Assembly: GCA_046160545.1 (NCBI GenBank)
Contig: JBJXGS010000174.1
Coordinates: 31,183 to 95,182, forward strand
Direction: 5' to 3'
From: JAEUOS01 sp046160545
GTDB lineage: Bacteria > Pseudomonadota > Gammaproteobacteria > Burkholderiales > JAEUOS01
Length of the DNA stretch: 64,000 nucleotides
The first letter of the stretch is position 1, and each line of letters starts with the position of its first letter. The notes under the pieces were generated by a model. The model had not been told where the DNA came from. It made no database searches and saw nothing but the letters and a program-made list of their open reading frames with translations. The translations under genes were made by a program, and so were the position numbers. Of the stretch, positions 7,977 to 17,214 are shown piece by piece.

Positions 7977-10142
7977 TCAGGCCGCGACCGCCACTTCAAC
8001 GGCAGGCACAAGGGTCATGGTGCGGCCGCTGTCACCGAGCTTCCATTCCGGTTTGGGGCCGCTTGCCTGGTTCTGCTCGATCAGCTGCGTCACATCTGCG
8101 GCAGGCACCGGCCGACTGAAGAAGTAGCCCTGCATCATGTTGCAGCCACGACGCTGCAAGAGGCGCATCTGTTCACGCGTCTCCACGCCCTCAGCGATCG
8201 TTTCCAGGTTGAGGGCGTTGGCCATCGCGATGATCGCGCCGGTAATTGCCTCGTTGTCACTGTCGGGCTTCAAATCGGTGACGAACGAGCGATCGATCTT
8301 GAGCTGGTCGATGGCGAACTTCTTCAGGTACGAGAGGGATGAATAGCCCGTGCCGAAGTCGTCGATCGACAGGCGTACCTGCAACTGCGCCAGACTCGTC
8401 AGCGTGTCAATGGTTGCCGACAAGTCGGCCATCAGCATGGTCTCGGTGATTTCGAGCTCAAGCAGATGTCCGGGGATGGCATGGCGCGCAAGTATGTCGC
8501 GCACAAAATCGACGAATCCTTCGCGCTGGAAGTGCGATCCCGGGATGTTGACCGCCACGCGGACCGGCTTGAGGCCCGCCGCCAGCCAGCTGGCGGCCTG
8601 GCGCGCGGCAGTCTCCAGGGCCCATTCGCCGAACGGAACGATCAGACCGGTCTCTTCAGCGATGGGAATGAAATCGCCCGGTGGCACGAGCCGGCCACCG
8701 TGTTGCCACCGCATCAGGGCTTCGACACCCGGGATAGTGCCAGCGCGCGCATCGATCTGCGGTTGGTAGTGGAGTACCAGTTCCTCGCGTTCCAGGGCCT
8801 TGTGCAGGGCCTGTTCCAGGTCCCAGCGCTTGCGATCGGCCAGATTGAGCTCCGGCCGGTAGGCAGCCACGTTGTTGCGCCCCTGCCCTTTGGCGGAGTA
8901 CATGGCGGCGTCGGCGTTGCGCAACAGGGCCTCGGCGTCGTCGCCGTCCTCGGGGAAACGTGCCAGGCCGACCGAGGCACTGATGAAGTTGTCGCGACCG
9001 GCGATGGTGAACGGCTTGCGCATGGCCTTGAGGATGCGATCGGCAACCTGGCTGGGTTGCTCCGGGTTGGCGACCTCGGTCAGCAGAACCACAAACTCGT
9101 CGCCACCCAGGCGTGCCACCACGTCGCCGTCATACTCCCCTGAGCGCACGCAACGCCGCAGCCGTTCCGCGACTTCGCACAAGACCACGTCGCCGGCCCC
9201 ATGGCCCTGCGAGTCATTGATCTGCTTGAAACGGTCGAGGTCGACGAACAGGGCGGCCAGGCAGCCGCTGCGCCGCTTTGCCGACTCGATCGCGGCGTCA
9301 AAGCGTTCGCCGAACATGCGCCGATTGGGCAACCCGGTCAGGGTGTCGAAATTGGCCAGCGCGCGAATCTGCTCCTCAGCCTGGCGGCGCTGGGTAACGT
9401 CCTGGATCGTGCCGGTCACCAGTATCGGCCGACCTTCGGTGTCGCATTCGGCCTCGCCGTCCATGCGGACATGAATTTGATGGTCGACGAAGCTCTCGAC
9501 ACGAAACTCGATGGACAGGTCGCGACCACCATTTTTCAGGCGTTGCAATTCGCTGTCCACCCGCGGCAGGTCGTCGGGATGGATGCGTTTGCGGAAATCG
9601 CGCATATGCAGCTGCTGGTCGGCGGTAATACCAAGGATGCTGTTGCACAATTCCGATCCGGCGATGCGCCCGTCGGCAAGTTGCCACTCCCAGGAGCCCA
9701 GCCGTGCGATGCGCTGGGCGCGTGCCAGTTTGGCGCGACTGGACTCCAGCTCGCTGCGCATGCCGGCGGCGCGCAGCAGGTAGCGGGTGCGCTGCGCGAG
9801 GAGTGTCCACTGGGTGGACTTGACGAAAAAGTCGGTCGCGCCGGCGTCATAGGCAAGTGCCACCGAGTCCTCGTCGTCCAGGCCGGTCAGCATGAGTACC
9901 GGCACGTTCGCGCCGCCCGGTAGCGAGCGCAGGGCACGGCAGGTCGCAAAGCCGTCCATGCCCGGCATCATCGCGTCGAGCAGTACACAGTCCGGACCCT
10001 TGTGGAAGCATTCCAGAGCCTCGGCTCCGCTGCCGGCCTCGTCCACCACAAAGCCGTGCTTGGCGAGGATCGATGCGGTGATCAGGCGCGTCACCGAATC
10101 GTCGTCGACCAACAGTATGCGTTCATGCGAGGGCGGCGGCAT
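7977..10142 (-). CDS. Response regulator with PAS, GGDEF and EAL domains
   Basis: A 721-residue cytoplasmic protein predicted to make or break cyclic di-GMP under control of a receiver. Domains in order: REC (about 5-125, acceptor Asp in DCVLLDAMMPGMDG), PAS (about 145-260), GGDEF (about 265-430, intact LGGDEFVVLL) and EAL (about 445-700, with EALMRW, ELEITETML, IDDFGTGYSSL and KIDRSFV). Both catalytic motifs look intact. The RxxD inhibitory site before GGDEF reads YDGD and is probably lost. The start at 10142 has an AAGGAG sequence 7 bases upstream and overlaps the end of the upstream hybrid kinase by 20 bases, so it is likely its translationally linked output. Whether the net activity is synthesis or hydrolysis cannot be told from sequence. 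Confidence 0.92.
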   Translation of the reverse strand: MPPPSHERILLVDDDSVTRLITASILAKHGFVVDEAGSGAEALECFHKGPDCVLLDAMMPGMDGFATCRALRSLPGGANVPVLMLTGLDDEDSVALAYDAGATDFFVKSTQWTLLAQRTRYLLRAAGMRSELESSRAKLARAQRIARLGSWEWQLADGRIAGSELCNSILGITADQQLHMRDFRKRIHPDDLPRVDSELQRLKNGGRDLSIEFRVESFVDHQIHVRMDGEAECDTEGRPILVTGTIQDVTQRRQAEEQIRALANFDTLTGLPNRRMFGERFDAAIESAKRRSGCLAALFVDLDRFKQINDSQGHGAGDVVLCEVAERLRRCVRSGEYDGDVVARLGGDEFVVLLTEVANPEQPSQVADRILKAMRKPFTIAGRDNFISASVGLARFPEDGDDAEALLRNADAAMYSAKGQGRNNVAAYRPELNLADRKRWDLEQALHKALEREELVLHYQPQIDARAGTIPGVEALMRWQHGGRLVPPGDFIPIAEETGLIVPFGEWALETAARQAASWLAAGLKPVRVAVNIPGSHFQREGFVDFVRDILARHAIPGHLLELEITETMLMADLSATIDTLTSLAQLQVRLSIDDFGTGYSSLSYLKKFAIDQLKIDRSFVTDLKPDSDNEAITGAIIAMANALNLETIAEGVETREQMRLLQRRGCNMMQGYFFSRPVPAADVTQLIEQNQASGPKPEWKLGDSGRTMTLVPAVEVAVAA

Positions 10143-13100
10143 TCTGATTCTCCTTGTCACAGGCAAGTTCAGCCAACGCTCGGTTCACGCGATTGGATTC
10201 CTGCTCGATCTCTTCGAAGTTCGCCTCTGTGTCGGCATCGCCGCTGCGGATGCTTGCCTCCATTGCGGCAAATCGGCGCGCAAGAGCAATGGCCCCCACG
10301 TTGGCGTGGCTCGACTTGAGCGTATGGGCGGCATGACGCGCCGAGTCGCCATCACCGGCTGCGAGGGCCGTGCGCAGTTGTTTCAAGAGAGGCGGCGTGC
10401 TGGCCAGGAATGCGCCTGCGACGCGGGCGATGAGGCCGCTTGCGCCCTGCGCTTCCAATTGTTTCAATGCGGCCAGAGTCTCTGGATCCAGAGGCGAGCC
10501 TGCGTCACTGTTGCCAGCGGCAGCGCGCTTGTCGCTGCCATCTGCCGGTGTGGTTGGGTGCTGCCCCGGAGCGACGTCGCGCAGGTCTGCCGCCTGAGGC
10601 AGGACATATCGAGCCCCGGTAGCCAGCAAGACCGGCAGTGCCTGGGTGCGCGCCATCGGCAGGATCAGGGCGTCCTCTGGCAGGCTGGCCGGGCCGAGCG
10701 GATGCGGCTTGTCAATGAGGAGTTTGAAGAGCAGGCCGCGCAAGGCTGCTTCGGAGAATGGTTTGGAGAGATAGTCCGTAAATCCCGCATCGAGGCATTT
10801 GTCGCGATCCCCTGCGAGGGCGTTTGCCGTCAAAGCAATAACCGGCACGTTGGCGCATACTGCCAGCGGCCCGTACTTGCCACCGCCTGCCCGGATCAAG
10901 CGCACCGCTTCGAAGCCGTCCATCTCCGGCATCTGACAGTCCATGAGGACGACATCGAAGGCCGAGTTGGAAAGCGTCTCGAGCGCCTCGCGACCATGGA
11001 CCGCGGTGGCATGCGAGCAGCCGATCTTGTCGAGCATGGCAATCGCAATCTCGCGATTGACCGGGTTGTCTTCGACCACCAGAACGCGCCCGGCAAGACT
11101 GGCTGCCATGCGTTCGGTCGGAATCTTCTCTTCCGAGGCGCGTGGATTGAGGGCGGCGGCCAGAGCACGCCGCAGTTCTCCCTGGCGCACCGGTTTTTCA
11201 ACCAGGAACTGGACGCCAGCGTCACTTGCGCGCGCCTCATCGACGGGTGATGGCGATGAACTGAGCATGATCACCGGCAGCCCGTTCAAGCGTGCGTTGA
11301 GGCGCAGCTTCTCGACAAGCTCCAGCCCGCACATGCCTGGCATGCGCATGTCGATGATCGCGACCTCGAAGGGCCGACTTGCCTTGAGTCCGGCTTCCAG
11401 CAGTTCCATGGCCTCCCGACCGCCGGAGGCCACTGCGCAGCCCATGCCCCAATGCTCGATCTGCTGCTTGAGGATGCTGCGGTTGGTGGCGTTGTCCTCG
11501 ACTACCAGCAAGCGGCGCCCGGTCAACGCAGGCAGGGTCGGGCCGGCCGATTCGTCAACTGGCCCCAGGGGCAGCTCGATGACGAAGCTGAACGTCGAAC
11601 CGGTGCCCGGCGTGCTTTCCGCCGTGATCGTACCGCCCATCATCTGCACCAGTTGCCGGCTGATGGCCAGTCCCAGTCCGGTTCCGCCGTAACGCTTGGT
11701 GGTGGAAGATGATCCCTGCTCGAAGACACGGAACAAGCGGCTTTGCACTTCTTCACTCATGCCGATGCCGGTGTCGTGCACCTTGAAGGCCAGCTGTACC
11801 GCGCCTGATGCCACGTTGGTAGCGGCGACGGCGACCATGACCTCACCGGACTCGGTGAACTTGACGGCATTGCCGGCCAGGTTGATCAAGACCTGGCGTA
11901 TGCGACCGGCGTCACCGATGACCATGCGCGGCAGCTGCGGCGGGGCGTCGTAAAGCAATTCGATACGCTTCTTGTGCGCGCGCGGCGCCAAGAGGAGGGC
12001 GACGTCCTCGATCAAGTCGGGCAGATCAAAAGAATCTGCGACAAGTTCGAGCTTGCCAGCCTCGATCTTCGAGAAATCGAGTATGTCGTTGATGATCTCG
12101 AGCAACGCTTCGCCGGAACGGTAGGCGGTTTCGGCAAAGCGGCGCTGGCGATCGTCCAGTGCGGTCGCCATCAGCAGCTCGGTCATGCCCATGACGCCGT
12201 TCATGGGGGTGCGGATTTCGTGGCTCATGTTGGCCAGGAATTGCGACTTGGCGTGGTTGGCTGCTTCCGCCTGATCCTTGGCGACATACAGGGCTTCCTG
12301 CTGCAGCCGATGTTGCGTGATGTCCTTGCAGATCCCGTGCACGCGGATGTCGCCGTCGTCAAGACGCAGGGCCTGTGTCTGCAGTGACAGCCAGCGTAGA
12401 CCACGCTCGCGGTGATGGATGCGAAACTCGATGTAGACCGGCTCCAGCTCCTGTTCCATGCGCTCGCGTACCTCGAACAGTTCGAGATCCTCGTCGTGCA
12501 CCTGGCGCTTCATGCACTGCGGGTCGTCGTAGAGTTCTTCCGGCGTGATGCCCCACACGTGCTGGACGGCCGGGTTGACATAGAAGACGCGCGAGTTGTC
12601 CGGCGTACTGATGAAAACCTGGTCCTGCATGGTGTCGGCGAACAGTCGAAAACGCTGTTCGGAGTCCTCGAGTGCCTTTTGGGCGCTGACGCGCTCGGTG
12701 ACGTCCTCGGCGATTCCCAGGAGGAAAGCCGGCGTACCGTCGTGGCCGACCACCGGTACCTTGCGCATGCGCAGGATGCGGTGCGTCGCATGCGCGGTAC
12801 GCACCACCTGGGTAGGAATATCAATGATGCGCCCGCCTTCGAGGGCTTCGCGGTCGGACGCCTCGGCGGCGTCGGCGTATGCCGTCGGAAACAGATGCCA
12901 ATCATTGCTGCCCAGCATTTCGCTTCGGGCCATGCCAACCGTTTCCTCGAAGGCACGGTTGATCCTGACGTAGGTGAGGTCACGCGCCTCCTTCACATAG
13001 AGCATCGTCGGCAGGTTGTCGATGAGCGAGCTGAGGAAGGCGTCGGTGCGCTTCATCTCGGCCTCGCGGCGTTTGCGCTCCGTGATGTCAAGCTCTATGG

Positions 13101-14601
13101 CCATGAAGCGCTCGATTACCCCGTCGGGACCGATGATGGGCTGGATCTCCAGGTCCAGCCAGTACTCCCGACCGTCTTTGGCGAAGTTCAGTATTTCGCC
13201 ACTGAAACTGTGCCCGGCGTCGAGGGCGGCACGCATCGCCGCACGTGTACTGTCGGCAGTGGCCTGACCCTGCAGGAACGAGCCCGGCTTGCGGCCGGCG
13301 ACCTCGGCGAGGTGCCAGCCTGAAAGGCGCGTGAAACCGTCGTTGACCCACTCGATGCGCCCCTGCGCGTCGGTGATGATCACCGCGTTGTCGGTGCGTG
13401 CGGCGACCAGTGCCAGGGTGCGTGCCTCCTTTTCCCGTTGCGCCAGTTCCAGGCTGCGCTGTTCAGCTTCGCAGCGTGCCTCGTCGAGTGAGGCGTTGCG
13501 CTGCTGCAGCGCGGAAGTCATTGCCTCGATGGTGCGCTTGAGCGAGACGATTTCGTTCGCGCTCTGGCCTGCGCGGCCAATCGGGGCGCCGTAGGCCGCG
13601 CAGGTGGCCTCTGCGCTGGCGCGCAGGCGCTTCAAAGGACGTGTAAGCGACAAGGTCAGCCATACGCCCAGACCGATCGCGACCAGGAGGGTGATGCCGC
13701 CCGCAAAGGCTATGCCTCCCCGCACTTCGGCACGGCCTGCCGCCAGTGGTGTGGCATCCATGTCGACGATTGCCACGAAGGTCTGGTTAAGAAGTCGCAC
13801 CGGCTGGTAAAGCTGGAAGCGCTGTACATCGGGAAGTTCCACAGCGACCGGGCGACCGTCGCCGACCACCGTGTCAATGTGTGCCTGGATCACCCGTGGA
13901 CCCATGCTGCCGCCTGCTGACGAGGCCCACACGCCAAAGCCAGTGGCGAAAGAGATGCTCGCGCCGGTCGACTCGGCCATGCGCGCGGCCAAGGCATCGC
14001 CTAGCGCTGATCCAACGGTGAGGGCTCCTATCACCTGGCCGTTGCGCGACACCGGCACCGAGGCGCGGATCATCACGCCGCCGCGGCTGCGTTCCACCGC
14101 AATCGAATCCTCTCCGGAAAGGGCGCGGGTGATGCCGCGCGCGGCGTCGCCGCCGCTGCGCGATTCGCCCCCGGCGATCCGGACGAGTTCGCGCTCCTGG
14201 CGATCAGTGGCCGCGATGACGTCGACAGCGTATTCGGCGCGCAGGCGCGTCAGGAGGTTGGACAGGGCGCGCCGATCGCCCTCATCGGCGCGGGCGAATG
14301 CGTTTACGAGGGCACCGTTCTGCTTGAGCGCGCGCGCCGCGGCCTCCAGGCGCGGGACTTCACTTTTCACCAGACTCGCGACTGTCAGTGCGACCGAATC
14401 GGCATTGCGCTGTGCGTCCGAGCGCAGCGCGGCCGTCAGCGCCCGATCGCCCGCTACCAGCCCGAGAATCAGCGGCACGGTCGCGACCACAGCCAGCAAG
14501 GTCACCAGCGGAACGGCCAACGGCCGGTTGTTGAACACGGCGGAGAGTTTCTTGATCGCACGCACCGGAACAGCAAGCGCGTGATGCCCTTTCGGCGGCA
14601 T
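10123..14601 (-). CDS. Large hybrid sensor histidine kinase (HAMP, three PAS, HisKA, HATPase, two REC, HPt)
   Basis: A 1492-residue inner-membrane BarA/TorS-like kinase. There are two membrane segments (about 27-50 and 297-322) flanking a periplasmic Cache-like sensor, then HAMP and three PAS domains (about 395-515, 520-645, 650-770). HisKA follows with His794 in MSHEIRTPMNG, and the ATPase carries DTGIGM and GGTGLGLAIS. Two receivers (acceptor Asp in IIDMRMPGMCG and LMDCQMPEMDG) and a C-terminal HPt (His1426 in HTLKSSHANVG) complete the relay. The whole four-step phosphorelay is thus in one chain. A GTG at 14664 would add 21 residues; neither start has a clear ribosome site, and a strong hairpin lies between them. 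The likely target is the overlapping downstream GGDEF-EAL regulator. Confidence 0.92.
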   Translation of the reverse strand: MPPKGHHALAVPVRAIKKLSAVFNNRPLAVPLVTLLAVVATVPLILGLVAGDRALTAALRSDAQRNADSVALTVASLVKSEVPRLEAAARALKQNGALVNAFARADEGDRRALSNLLTRLRAEYAVDVIAATDRQERELVRIAGGESRSGGDAARGITRALSGEDSIAVERSRGGVMIRASVPVSRNGQVIGALTVGSALGDALAARMAESTGASISFATGFGVWASSAGGSMGPRVIQAHIDTVVGDGRPVAVELPDVQRFQLYQPVRLLNQTFVAIVDMDATPLAAGRAEVRGGIAFAGGITLLVAIGLGVWLTLSLTRPLKRLRASAEATCAAYGAPIGRAGQSANEIVSLKRTIEAMTSALQQRNASLDEARCEAEQRSLELAQREKEARTLALVAARTDNAVIITDAQGRIEWVNDGFTRLSGWHLAEVAGRKPGSFLQGQATADSTRAAMRAALDAGHSFSGEILNFAKDGREYWLDLEIQPIIGPDGVIERFMAIELDITERKRREAEMKRTDAFLSSLIDNLPTMLYVKEARDLTYVRINRAFEETVGMARSEMLGSNDWHLFPTAYADAAEASDREALEGGRIIDIPTQVVRTAHATHRILRMRKVPVVGHDGTPAFLLGIAEDVTERVSAQKALEDSEQRFRLFADTMQDQVFISTPDNSRVFYVNPAVQHVWGITPEELYDDPQCMKRQVHDEDLELFEVRERMEQELEPVYIEFRIHHRERGLRWLSLQTQALRLDDGDIRVHGICKDITQHRLQQEALYVAKDQAEAANHAKSQFLANMSHEIRTPMNGVMGMTELLMATALDDRQRRFAETAYRSGEALLEIINDILDFSKIEAGKLELVADSFDLPDLIEDVALLLAPRAHKKRIELLYDAPPQLPRMVIGDAGRIRQVLINLAGNAVKFTESGEVMVAVAATNVASGAVQLAFKVHDTGIGMSEEVQSRLFRVFEQGSSSTTKRYGGTGLGLAISRQLVQMMGGTITAESTPGTGSTFSFVIELPLGPVDESAGPTLPALTGRRLLVVEDNATNRSILKQQIEHWGMGCAVASGGREAMELLEAGLKASRPFEVAIIDMRMPGMCGLELVEKLRLNARLNGLPVIMLSSSPSPVDEARASDAGVQFLVEKPVRQGELRRALAAALNPRASEEKIPTERMAASLAGRVLVVEDNPVNREIAIAMLDKIGCSHATAVHGREALETLSNSAFDVVLMDCQMPEMDGFEAVRLIRAGGGKYGPLAVCANVPVIALTANALAGDRDKCLDAGFTDYLSKPFSEAALRGLLFKLLIDKPHPLGPASLPEDALILPMARTQALPVLLATGARYVLPQAADLRDVAPGQHPTTPADGSDKRAAAGNSDAGSPLDPETLAALKQLEAQGASGLIARVAGAFLASTPPLLKQLRTALAAGDGDSARHAAHTLKSSHANVGAIALARRFAAMEASIRSGDADTEANFEEIEQESNRVNRALAELACDKENQNAAALA

Positions 14602-14631
14602 GGAGGAAGCGGAGGGCTGGGGCACCGTTTG

Positions 14632-14669
14632 AACCTGTGGACTGCCGCAATCGCGGCCGACCACAGGTT
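14632..14669 (-). promoter_or_regulatory. Two-part hairpin just upstream of the hybrid kinase start
   Basis: A 9-bp perfect inverted repeat (AACCTGTGG at 14632-14640, CCACAGGTT at 14661-14669) encloses a second 5-bp repeat (GCCGC at 14644-14648, GCGGC at 14653-14657) with a 4-base loop and a symmetric 3x3 internal loop. It ends 31 bases before the ATG at 14601. There is no T run, so it does not look like an intrinsic terminator. It could be an RNA element controlling kinase translation, or a DNA operator. Function is inference. Confidence 0.45.
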
Positions 14670-14698
14670 GACGGCGTGACGGTCAGGTTCTTGAGCTT

Positions 14699-15142
14699 TT
14701 AGTGAACCAGAGCGCGACCGGCAAATCCGGCGCTGGCCGCAAGGGCGGGTCCACCGGCTGCCAGTCGTGCATTGCGCAATGCCAGCAGATTGCCGAGCCG
14801 TGCCGCGAGTTCAGCCTGGACCGCCGGGGTGGCCAGGAAGTCGGAGGCGCCGTGGCGCAAGGCGCTGGAGGCCACCTGCTCAAAGCCGCGCGGCAGCATC
14901 AGCACCAGCGGTACGCCAGCCATGTGGGGCAGGGCGCGCAGGCGACGAATCAGTTCGATTCCGTTTGTAGCGCGCATGAGCATGTCGACCAGCACAAGAT
15001 CTGGCGTCCTGTTCTCGCACCAATCCAGTGCGGTCGCGGGATGGGAAAAGCCGCGCACCTCGTCGTCAGGTACCGCTGTTCCCGTCATGCCGATGAGTGT
15101 GGCCAATTCGGTACTGCGATCACAGACGATAAGGATCGACAT
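14699..15142 (-). CDS. Stand-alone receiver-domain protein
   Basis: A roughly 147-residue CheY-like receiver without an output domain. Acceptor Asp is in DLVLVDMLMRATNG, but the usual acidic pair near the N-terminus is replaced (ILIVCDRS keeps one Asp only). The conserved Lys region reads DFLATPAV, so the switch Lys is missing. It may therefore be a degenerate or differently tuned receiver. A start 13 codons upstream (15181) is possible; neither has a clear ribosome site. It is the first gene of the minus-strand group ahead of the hybrid kinase (98 bases to the kinase ATG). Confidence 0.78.
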   Translation of the reverse strand: MSILIVCDRSTELATLIGMTGTAVPDDEVRGFSHPATALDWCENRTPDLVLVDMLMRATNGIELIRRLRALPHMAGVPLVLMLPRGFEQVASSALRHGASDFLATPAVQAELAARLGNLLALRNARLAAGGPALAASAGFAGRALVH

Positions 15143-15447
15143 GATTGAGTCCTGCGCGGAGACATCCAGGGAAGTGTTCATCTAACGGCAGTCCGGTGAC
15201 TAACTTTAGGGTGCCCCCTCGACTGATTTGGTGCACGAAACCCGGGATATTCGTCTTCTGCGACAAGTCGGTCCGGGCTTATGCTGACTTTCGAGTTGGC
15301 CCGGGTGGGCTGACGTAGATACGCTGACGCTCGTTCATGACATCAATGTGGTTGTTGCGTCACCCGAGCGCCACACCGTCGTTGTTTCGACGCCACGACT
15401 CGCTTTCGCTGGCGTTGCTCTGCTGTCTTTTCATGCCCTGACCGACC

Positions 15448-17214
15448 ATGACCGCAAGCGTCGCCCCAGCCAACGCCACCGAACTGGCGCGCGAAACCAT
15501 TCGAGCTCTGGCTGTCAAGCGCATCGCGCCCACGCCGGACAACTACGCTCGCGTCTATTCCGAGTTTGCCGGCGACGACTGCGTGCATCCTGCCTTGCGC
15601 GTTCTGGAGAAGGTCATCGCCGAATTGGCACAAAGGCCCGGTTTCGCCGGACTGTCTGGGGCCCCGCGACGCGGACGCTGGTCGGAGATTGAAGCGGCGC
15701 TGATCGCCCTGGCTCCCGCGGTGCCCGATGGTCCGGCCTGGGCTGTCCTGCTGCGGGATCTGTTGCGCCAATGGGATGCGCGCCAGGACGGGCTTCCGCA
15801 AGGGCGCAAGCGCGAAGCCTTCGAGCATGTCGTAGAGGTCTCGCGCAGCGACTCAGCCAAGCTGCGGCAGCGCCTGGGAGCGTTGTTGAAGTCCTGGAGC
15901 GAGGCGCCGGCGGCCCGCAACCTGGAGGTGGCAGGCAATGGTGCCGCCGTTCCGGTCGCGGCTGCGCAGTCGCCCGCTCAAGAAGCGCCTGCGCATGTCC
16001 CACCGAGCAACGGAGCCACCGCGCGTGCTGCCGCGGACCTGCTGGCGGAAACCGTCGAGCTGGTGGCGACCGACCGGCTTTCCCATGCGCCCGAACTCGC
16101 GCTCGCCGCCGAGTCGCTCGCGGCGCAGGCCAGGCGCGCGGAGAACGTGCGCGACTTCGTGCTCCTGGGTGATGCACTACGGCGCTTCCTGCGCACCCTT
16201 TCTGCGCGTGGCGAGTCCGCCGACGCGTTGGTGCGCGGATTGCTCACGCTTCTGCGCGTGCTCATGGACAACATCGGTGCAGTTGGCGGGGATCGCTGGC
16301 TCAAGGAGCAGCTTGCGCGAGCCGACGCACTCTTGAGAGAGCCCCTTGACGTGCGCGCCCTGCGCGAGGCCGAGCGCGGTTTTCGCGCAGCGGCGCATCG
16401 CCAGACCCTGCTCAAAGGAAGCCTCGACGAAGCGCAGAGTGCATTGAAGTCCATGGCGGGCCTTCTGATCGATCGTCTAGGCGCAATGAGCGAATCGGCC
16501 GAGGGTTATCACGACCGTTTCACCCGTCATGCCGAGCGCATCACAGCTGCTGGAGACATCACCGAGCTCTCTGCAGTCATTGGCGAATTGTTGGGAGACA
16601 CGCGCGACGCGCGCGACAACCTGGAGCGCACACGTGATGAACTGATTGCTGCGCGCCGGGACGCTGACCTGCGTGCCCAGCAGGTGCGTTCACTGGAAGC
16701 CGAACTGGAGGCTGCGGGAGCGCACGCTCGCGAAGACCAGCTTACGCAGGTCCTCAACCGGCGTGGCCTTGAAGAGGCGTTCACGGTGGCGGTCGCGGCA
16801 GCCGCGCGCAGCGGAGAACCATTGTCGATTGGTCTTCTGGACGTTGACAACTTCAAGTCCCTCAACGACCGACTTGGGCACCAGGCAGGGGACGAAGCAC
16901 TCAAGCACCTGGCAGGCACACTCCGCGAGGCGCTGCGTCCCGGCGATGTGGTGGCGCGCTACGGGGGTGAGGAATTCGTCATCCTCCTGCCCGCGGCCGA
17001 TGCCGAAGCCGCGCGCGAGATCATGGTGCGGGTTCAGCGTGCCTTGACACGCCGCTTCTTCCTGCACGACAACGAGCGCGTCCTGATCACCTTCTCGGCC
17101 GGAGTCGCGGTCTGGCTGCCGGGGGAGGAACGTGAAGCGGTGATAGCGCGTGCCGACGGTGCGATGTACCGTGCCAAGAAGAGCGGCAAGAACAGGGTCT
17201 GCATAGCCGCATGA
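15448..17214 (+). CDS. Diguanylate cyclase with helical N-terminal region
   Basis: A 588-residue soluble protein. The C-terminal GGDEF-type domain (about 425-588) has the active GGEEF motif at residues 506-510, with an intact RPGD product-inhibition site five residues before it. It should make cyclic di-GMP with feedback control. The first 400 residues are mostly alpha-helical with predicted coiled coil just before the cyclase (LERTRDELIAARRDADLRAQ), a common dimerisation arrangement. No transmembrane segment is seen. Its stop overlaps the next kinase start (ATGA at 17211-17214), so the cyclase and kinases are translationally coupled. Confidence 0.9.
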   Translation: MTASVAPANATELARETIRALAVKRIAPTPDNYARVYSEFAGDDCVHPALRVLEKVIAELAQRPGFAGLSGAPRRGRWSEIEAALIALAPAVPDGPAWAVLLRDLLRQWDARQDGLPQGRKREAFEHVVEVSRSDSAKLRQRLGALLKSWSEAPAARNLEVAGNGAAVPVAAAQSPAQEAPAHVPPSNGATARAAADLLAETVELVATDRLSHAPELALAAESLAAQARRAENVRDFVLLGDALRRFLRTLSARGESADALVRGLLTLLRVLMDNIGAVGGDRWLKEQLARADALLREPLDVRALREAERGFRAAAHRQTLLKGSLDEAQSALKSMAGLLIDRLGAMSESAEGYHDRFTRHAERITAAGDITELSAVIGELLGDTRDARDNLERTRDELIAARRDADLRAQQVRSLEAELEAAGAHAREDQLTQVLNRRGLEEAFTVAVAAAARSGEPLSIGLLDVDNFKSLNDRLGHQAGDEALKHLAGTLREALRPGDVVARYGGEEFVILLPAADAEAAREIMVRVQRALTRRFFLHDNERVLITFSAGVAVWLPGEEREAVIARADGAMYRAKKSGKNRVCIAA

